DNA of 64,000 nucleotides, taken from the NCBI RefSeq assembly GCF_900637665.1, contig NZ_LR134386.1, forward strand, positions 4,270,501 through 4,334,500, written 5' to 3'. Below the pieces are notes generated by a model. It made no database searches. It worked only from the letters and a program-made list of their open reading frames with translations, and was not told where the DNA came from. Both the position numbers and the translations under genes were made by a program. This stretch comes from Chryseobacterium nakagawai (GTDB lineage Bacteria; Bacteroidota; Bacteroidia; Flavobacteriales; Weeksellaceae). Position 1 is the stretch's first letter. Every line of letters begins with the position of its first letter. This document shows positions 61,701 through 64,000 of this stretch, piece after piece.

Positions 61701-64000
61701 CGTTTTGATCTCTGCCAAAAGCTGATTATTCGGATGATGATTGATACTGGCTACCTTCGCAGAAATCTCTTTCATTGTATAATTTCTGTAGAAGATTTCC
61801 ACTTCATCAGCCATAACTTCTTTATCATCCGGGAATATTGCATCCGGATTCAGATAGTAACCATCCTGAAGCGTAGAATCAAATGGAATAGAATATACAA
61901 TTTCATCCTGATAAATATGATGATCAAAACCAAGTCTTACCAATGTTTTATCCGAATCCGCGATTGCATTTCTACGATCCTGTTCTCCCTGAGAAGTAAG
62001 GGTTACAGGATATTCTTTCTGGATAAGGAAGGCTGTTGTTGTCGTTGGAGGTAATAACCTGTTGTTAGGTTTAATCTTGGTGTCAATTGACAGTTCCTCT
62101 CCTCCAATCTGCGCTCTGGAGAACCAGTTGATTCCATATCCTTTGTAAAAATAAGTTCCACTTTTATCCTGCTTATGCATATACAGTGGAGCATAGGTAT
62201 CCGGAATCTGAAGCGGTAACGTTTCAAAAGAGTCTGCTGCATTATCAATATTTGCATATTTGGTATCATGGCACAGTTCCGGCTTAATCCACATATAATC
62301 ATCTGTTTTGCCTGGTTCTACAACACGGTATTCAAGACCTGCATATACCGGGAATGTAAATGAAGAGGCATCCAGTTTATCAGATGATCCAAAGAATGTA
62401 GGGTTTACTTCAAGTTCTGGTACCTGCAGATTATAAATACTGATATAACGGTATTTTCCATTATGAGAATATCCTTCGCTATCATACAATCCGGCAGATT
62501 GCGGATTATTAGAATCCATTCCTTTATTCAGTTTCATCAGTTTTACAGGCAACGAAAGCCTTTCAATTTCTGTAGAAACAGGAAGAGACATAGAGAGCAA
62601 CTGATAGGTCTTATCATCCGAATTGATATCCAGATTTTTATTGGTATAATATTCTGTGATATAAATATATTCGTTTCCGAAAACTTCATCATTGATATCC
62701 AGATATCCTAATCCCAGCATTCGTGCTACGTGGTAATCCAAAGCAGCAATATTTAAAATATCGAGATTGGACACCTGCATATCTCCATCCTGAGGAAGAT
62801 TCGTGCTAATATCAACTACCTGTTGTGAACCAGTAGGAGAAAGATTGATTGAAATGGTTTCATTGGCTTTTGGATTCGGCTGATCATTACTCAGCTGTAC
62901 ATATCTTTTGACTACCGTTTGAATATCTCTGTCTAAAGGACCGGTAGAGGCATGTTCCCACTTCGTACGATAATTATCTGTATTTACATACGCGCCATCA
63001 TTATATCTTAACCATGCTCCATGAACAGGATTCTCTTTAGGCAGAGGATCTAGTCTCTCAAAAGCCTTATCGCGCTCATCAGTAAGAGAGAATTCACCCA
63101 TTAATTCCCATGCATTTGCCTGATTTCTGCTGATGATAAAATCTGAATAGAACTCAAATTTAATCCCGGTAACAAGACAATTGGTAGGTCTGAAACGCAA
63201 TGTCTTTCCATTTTCAGCATTAAAATAGGTATTAGAAAGCTCATTAAAACTATAAGGGTGTGCTCTATAAGAAAGCTGCTGTTGGGATATATTATTCGGG
63301 TCTGCTACAGAAAGCGCTTCCAGCTCAACTACTGAATTTGACTGTTGATTTTCCACTTCTAACTCTGCAGCAAAGAAAATATCTGTTTTACAAAGAATCT
63401 CTACAATTTCATTACCATATTGCTGCATGAATTTAAGAGGATCCGACATCGGGTCAACAGATTGTCTTACCTGTGTGTATTTTGTTTTATTTTTGAAATA
63501 GACATACAAAATTCTCTTGTCACCATTAAACTTATATACCCACATCTTCTTACTTTCATCAATAAGCTGAGGAGCTTGTTTAAAATCAAAGTTGAAAATA
63601 TTTTTTTCATAAGGGGCTCTATATACTTTAACGAAATCTTCAGGTTTATTGAAGTTATTTTTGTTGTCGGTAAGTTTTCCTTTAGGGAGGTGATTTTCTC
63701 CCAATTCACCTCCGAATCCCCATCTCAGGTGAATTCCCTTGGTACTGTCATCTCCTTTGGATCCTGCAGCCTGAAGGTAGAAATTAGGGGTCTGCAGTCC
63801 TGAAAACTCATTAAAGGTAATCTCTGTTCCATCACCGCCATTCGTACCACATGTATTGTCACTAGCGTAGGGCTTAGTAACAATATCAAATTTAATGTCC
63901 TCTTCCTTTACATCTAATTTGAGATAGCCATAGGGTGCATCATGGAGCTTAAAAGACGTTTCCGATACATCAACATTATTAACATGTGAGGTAACACAAG
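58737..64000 (-). CDS. Giant fibre-operon protein, 5' end outside the window
   Basis: The frame is open from the window edge to the stop at 58737: at least 1754 codons. The TTG at 63704 often taken as a start is internal, since the preceding codons read TKGIHLRWGFGGE and are clearly coding. The visible part is beta-rich, with several Ig/fibronectin-like stretches near the end (SWDQVCYKGKYHLYKMSPLG, FEDLDEKPYGDPLFYRVVASR), no membrane helix and no Cys-rich part. The C-terminus is GMILQGTFIVRP with no T9SS sorting domain. Position before four fibre paralogues suggests a large structural or effector component of the same system. No family is certain. Confidence 0.7.
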   Translation of the reverse strand, partial: CVTSHVNNVDVSETSFKLHDAPYGYLKLDVKEEDIKFDIVTKPYASDNTCGTNGGDGTEITFNEFSGLQTPNFYLQAAGSKGDDSTKGIHLRWGFGGELGENHLPKGKLTDNKNNFNKPEDFVKVYRAPYEKNIFNFDFKQAPQLIDESKKMWVYKFNGDKRILYVYFKNKTKYTQVRQSVDPMSDPLKFMQQYGNEIVEILCKTDIFFAAELEVENQQSNSVVELEALSVADPNNISQQQLSYRAHPYSFNELSNTYFNAENGKTLRFRPTNCLVTGIKFEFYSDFIISRNQANAWELMGEFSLTDERDKAFERLDPLPKENPVHGAWLRYNDGAYVNTDNYRTKWEHASTGPLDRDIQTVVKRYVQLSNDQPNPKANETISINLSPTGSQQVVDISTNLPQDGDMQVSNLDILNIAALDYHVARMLGLGYLDINDEVFGNEYIYITEYYTNKNLDINSDDKTYQLLSMSLPVSTEIERLSLPVKLMKLNKGMDSNNPQSAGLYDSEGYSHNGKYRYISIYNLQVPELEVNPTFFGSSDKLDASSFTFPVYAGLEYRVVEPGKTDDYMWIKPELCHDTKYANIDNAADSFETLPLQIPDTYAPLYMHKQDKSGTYFYKGYGINWFSRAQIGGEELSIDTKIKPNNRLLPPTTTTAFLIQKEYPVTLTSQGEQDRRNAIADSDKTLVRLGFDHHIYQDEIVYSIPFDSTLQDGYYLNPDAIFPDDKEVMADEVEIFYRNYTMKEISAKVASINHHPNNQLLAEIKTVDYTLPSSGGGTPSAQPSIPSNILRSEIPAGTTINDFIGGIFLLDGESYIINGIEVQPSGLKFTVFKKAPSAAIISGTSPVIDQSSLVLPTFSPGTEGLFNATENMQNTPTWGPKNPNSLKVKIGTNDWGIHREIIHTQQSDGSVQRFLEKSRGFWKNTEIEMHYETIDKYQNSEGVVIDKPVKEYRVHRGVYKVTFPGFKLAQHSQFSSNSDSVEWLNGIVRLFTLEDYNNGVPKESRSVFKVVKTENIGTNKDLVVYIYDENFRIKEDTAHLPIFNYHPDDLAIMISKPLTPPVYLTDPVMGKNMLVNYYPSYRVYLYKNAANNLIEDVVLPPENEDVRYSIFGFKSVDHDNVDMQGAQYKSKFSVPAVMFANRIVEPKPPRKPKGSQYATRPDKFGKSTYSFITEYEHKPYSVQFFRANNAVLLASLYEPTKIEEIKNNLNALGGNDEEFFTDRWMNFVDFEMLLNTTKTEFEAFPPDGPVKFTMPLPNSKILFEAINYFIMNHNEHFGLQVGQSGYANVLDEIKWKNGKYPINYPVIEAVPGEAGQLRLGHFIKEAMINCFLPLTEVPIIYQQIHNFDFNDLKGHRPKNKKQNIRDASGYLLPTTHDDFDMAPMAAVYSQGQGGAAHSTLFTDFTLDGASDNFYFYGVRELGNQLQMGEFSKFQGPIKLVNTNPAEPPKILSLLPIVDNATLGISAKVRIEVNSYTDVHKINEISIYRATNKLDADSILSMKHIKTVKITDVEVNPENGSWTVYDEFEDLDEKPYGDPLFYRVVASRKVEYTTIDYAVSPPAAKTEQKQAPSLPSKTTVTMLVENYNPPAPVLRYHSEPVDSDVINWVILSWDQVCYKGKYHLYKMSPLGNWKEIARIDTDEKDTSKAKLYLYGNNPATNTEEWFFAEAFDMTGNEFFLPVEKLGLDPMKIKDEEGRVLYHHFKMVSQNTSNMFSTEEKILTIYKKETWTDIGGISHDGTDGMILQGTFIVRP

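Noticed and set aside
63704..64000. Start of the giant protein at 63704
   Set aside because: The codon is TTG and the frame upstream is open and protein-like to the window edge, so it is internal.
1..64000. CRISPR array, rRNA operon, complete insertion sequence or prophage integrase
   Set aside because: I saw no regularly spaced direct repeats, no rRNA sequence, and no transposase or integrase protein in any frame; the fibre array alone does not prove a prophage.

Overview
The window is an AT-rich chromosomal segment from a flavobacterium of the Chryseobacterium/Elizabethkingia group (Bacteroidota, Weeksellaceae). The evidence is mixed: repeated Bacteroidota-type promoters (TTG, 18-21 bases, TAnnTTTG), a Bat aerotolerance operon, a type IX secretion sorting domain, menaquinone genes, and an oleate hydratase whose catalytic residues fall at the same numbers (E122, Y241) as in the Elizabethkingia meningoseptica enzyme. 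Genus is inferred from protein resemblance only.

Layout. 0-9.5 kb: end of an acyl-CoA thioesterase, HD hydrolase, XAC2610-like secreted protein, sugar/lipid acyltransferase, PadR-PspC pair, a 20-codon peptide gene with its own promoter and terminator, a PlsC-like acyltransferase, a hotdog thioesterase next to isochorismate synthase, a lipoprotein, and MarC with a small membrane protein. 9.5-17.5 kb: one minus-strand operon moxR-GNAT-DUF58-BatD-like-batA-batB-batC-batD with start/stop overlaps. 17.8-30.8 kb: envelope and housekeeping genes (PNGase F-like T9SS cargo, DinB-like protein, rlmB, YfhO, glycosyltransferase, YpdA-like reductase). Two small gene-plus-inverted-repeat units lie among them, one around a four-helix-bundle gene and one around a frameshifted GIY-YIG gene. 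30.9-41.5 kb: MFS transporter, AraC regulator, oleate hydratase, glnS, a membrane-anchored patatin and an alpha/beta hydrolase.

41.5-45.6 kb holds the most unusual locus: six tandem genes for Cys-rich peptides of 50-56 residues with double-glycine leaders. They converge on menC and fbp. The spacers after three of the peptide genes are decayed copies of the 3' end of menC and carry the terminator hairpins, so the array apparently grew by duplicating a [peptide gene + menC tail] unit. No export or modification enzyme for the peptides lies in the window.

46-52 kb: aspartate kinase, an OlsF-like double acyltransferase, three identical tRNA-Phe genes with matching promoters and terminators, a methyltransferase and a small secreted protein. 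52-64 kb: a minus-strand operon with a giant protein open past the window edge, then four tandem tail-fibre-like paralogues that share their ends but have shuffled middles.

Functionally, the segment combines envelope lipid and protein maintenance, menaquinone synthesis (thioesterase, menF-like gene, menC) and two accessory systems (the peptide array and the fibre array) that look suited to interactions with other cells or surfaces.
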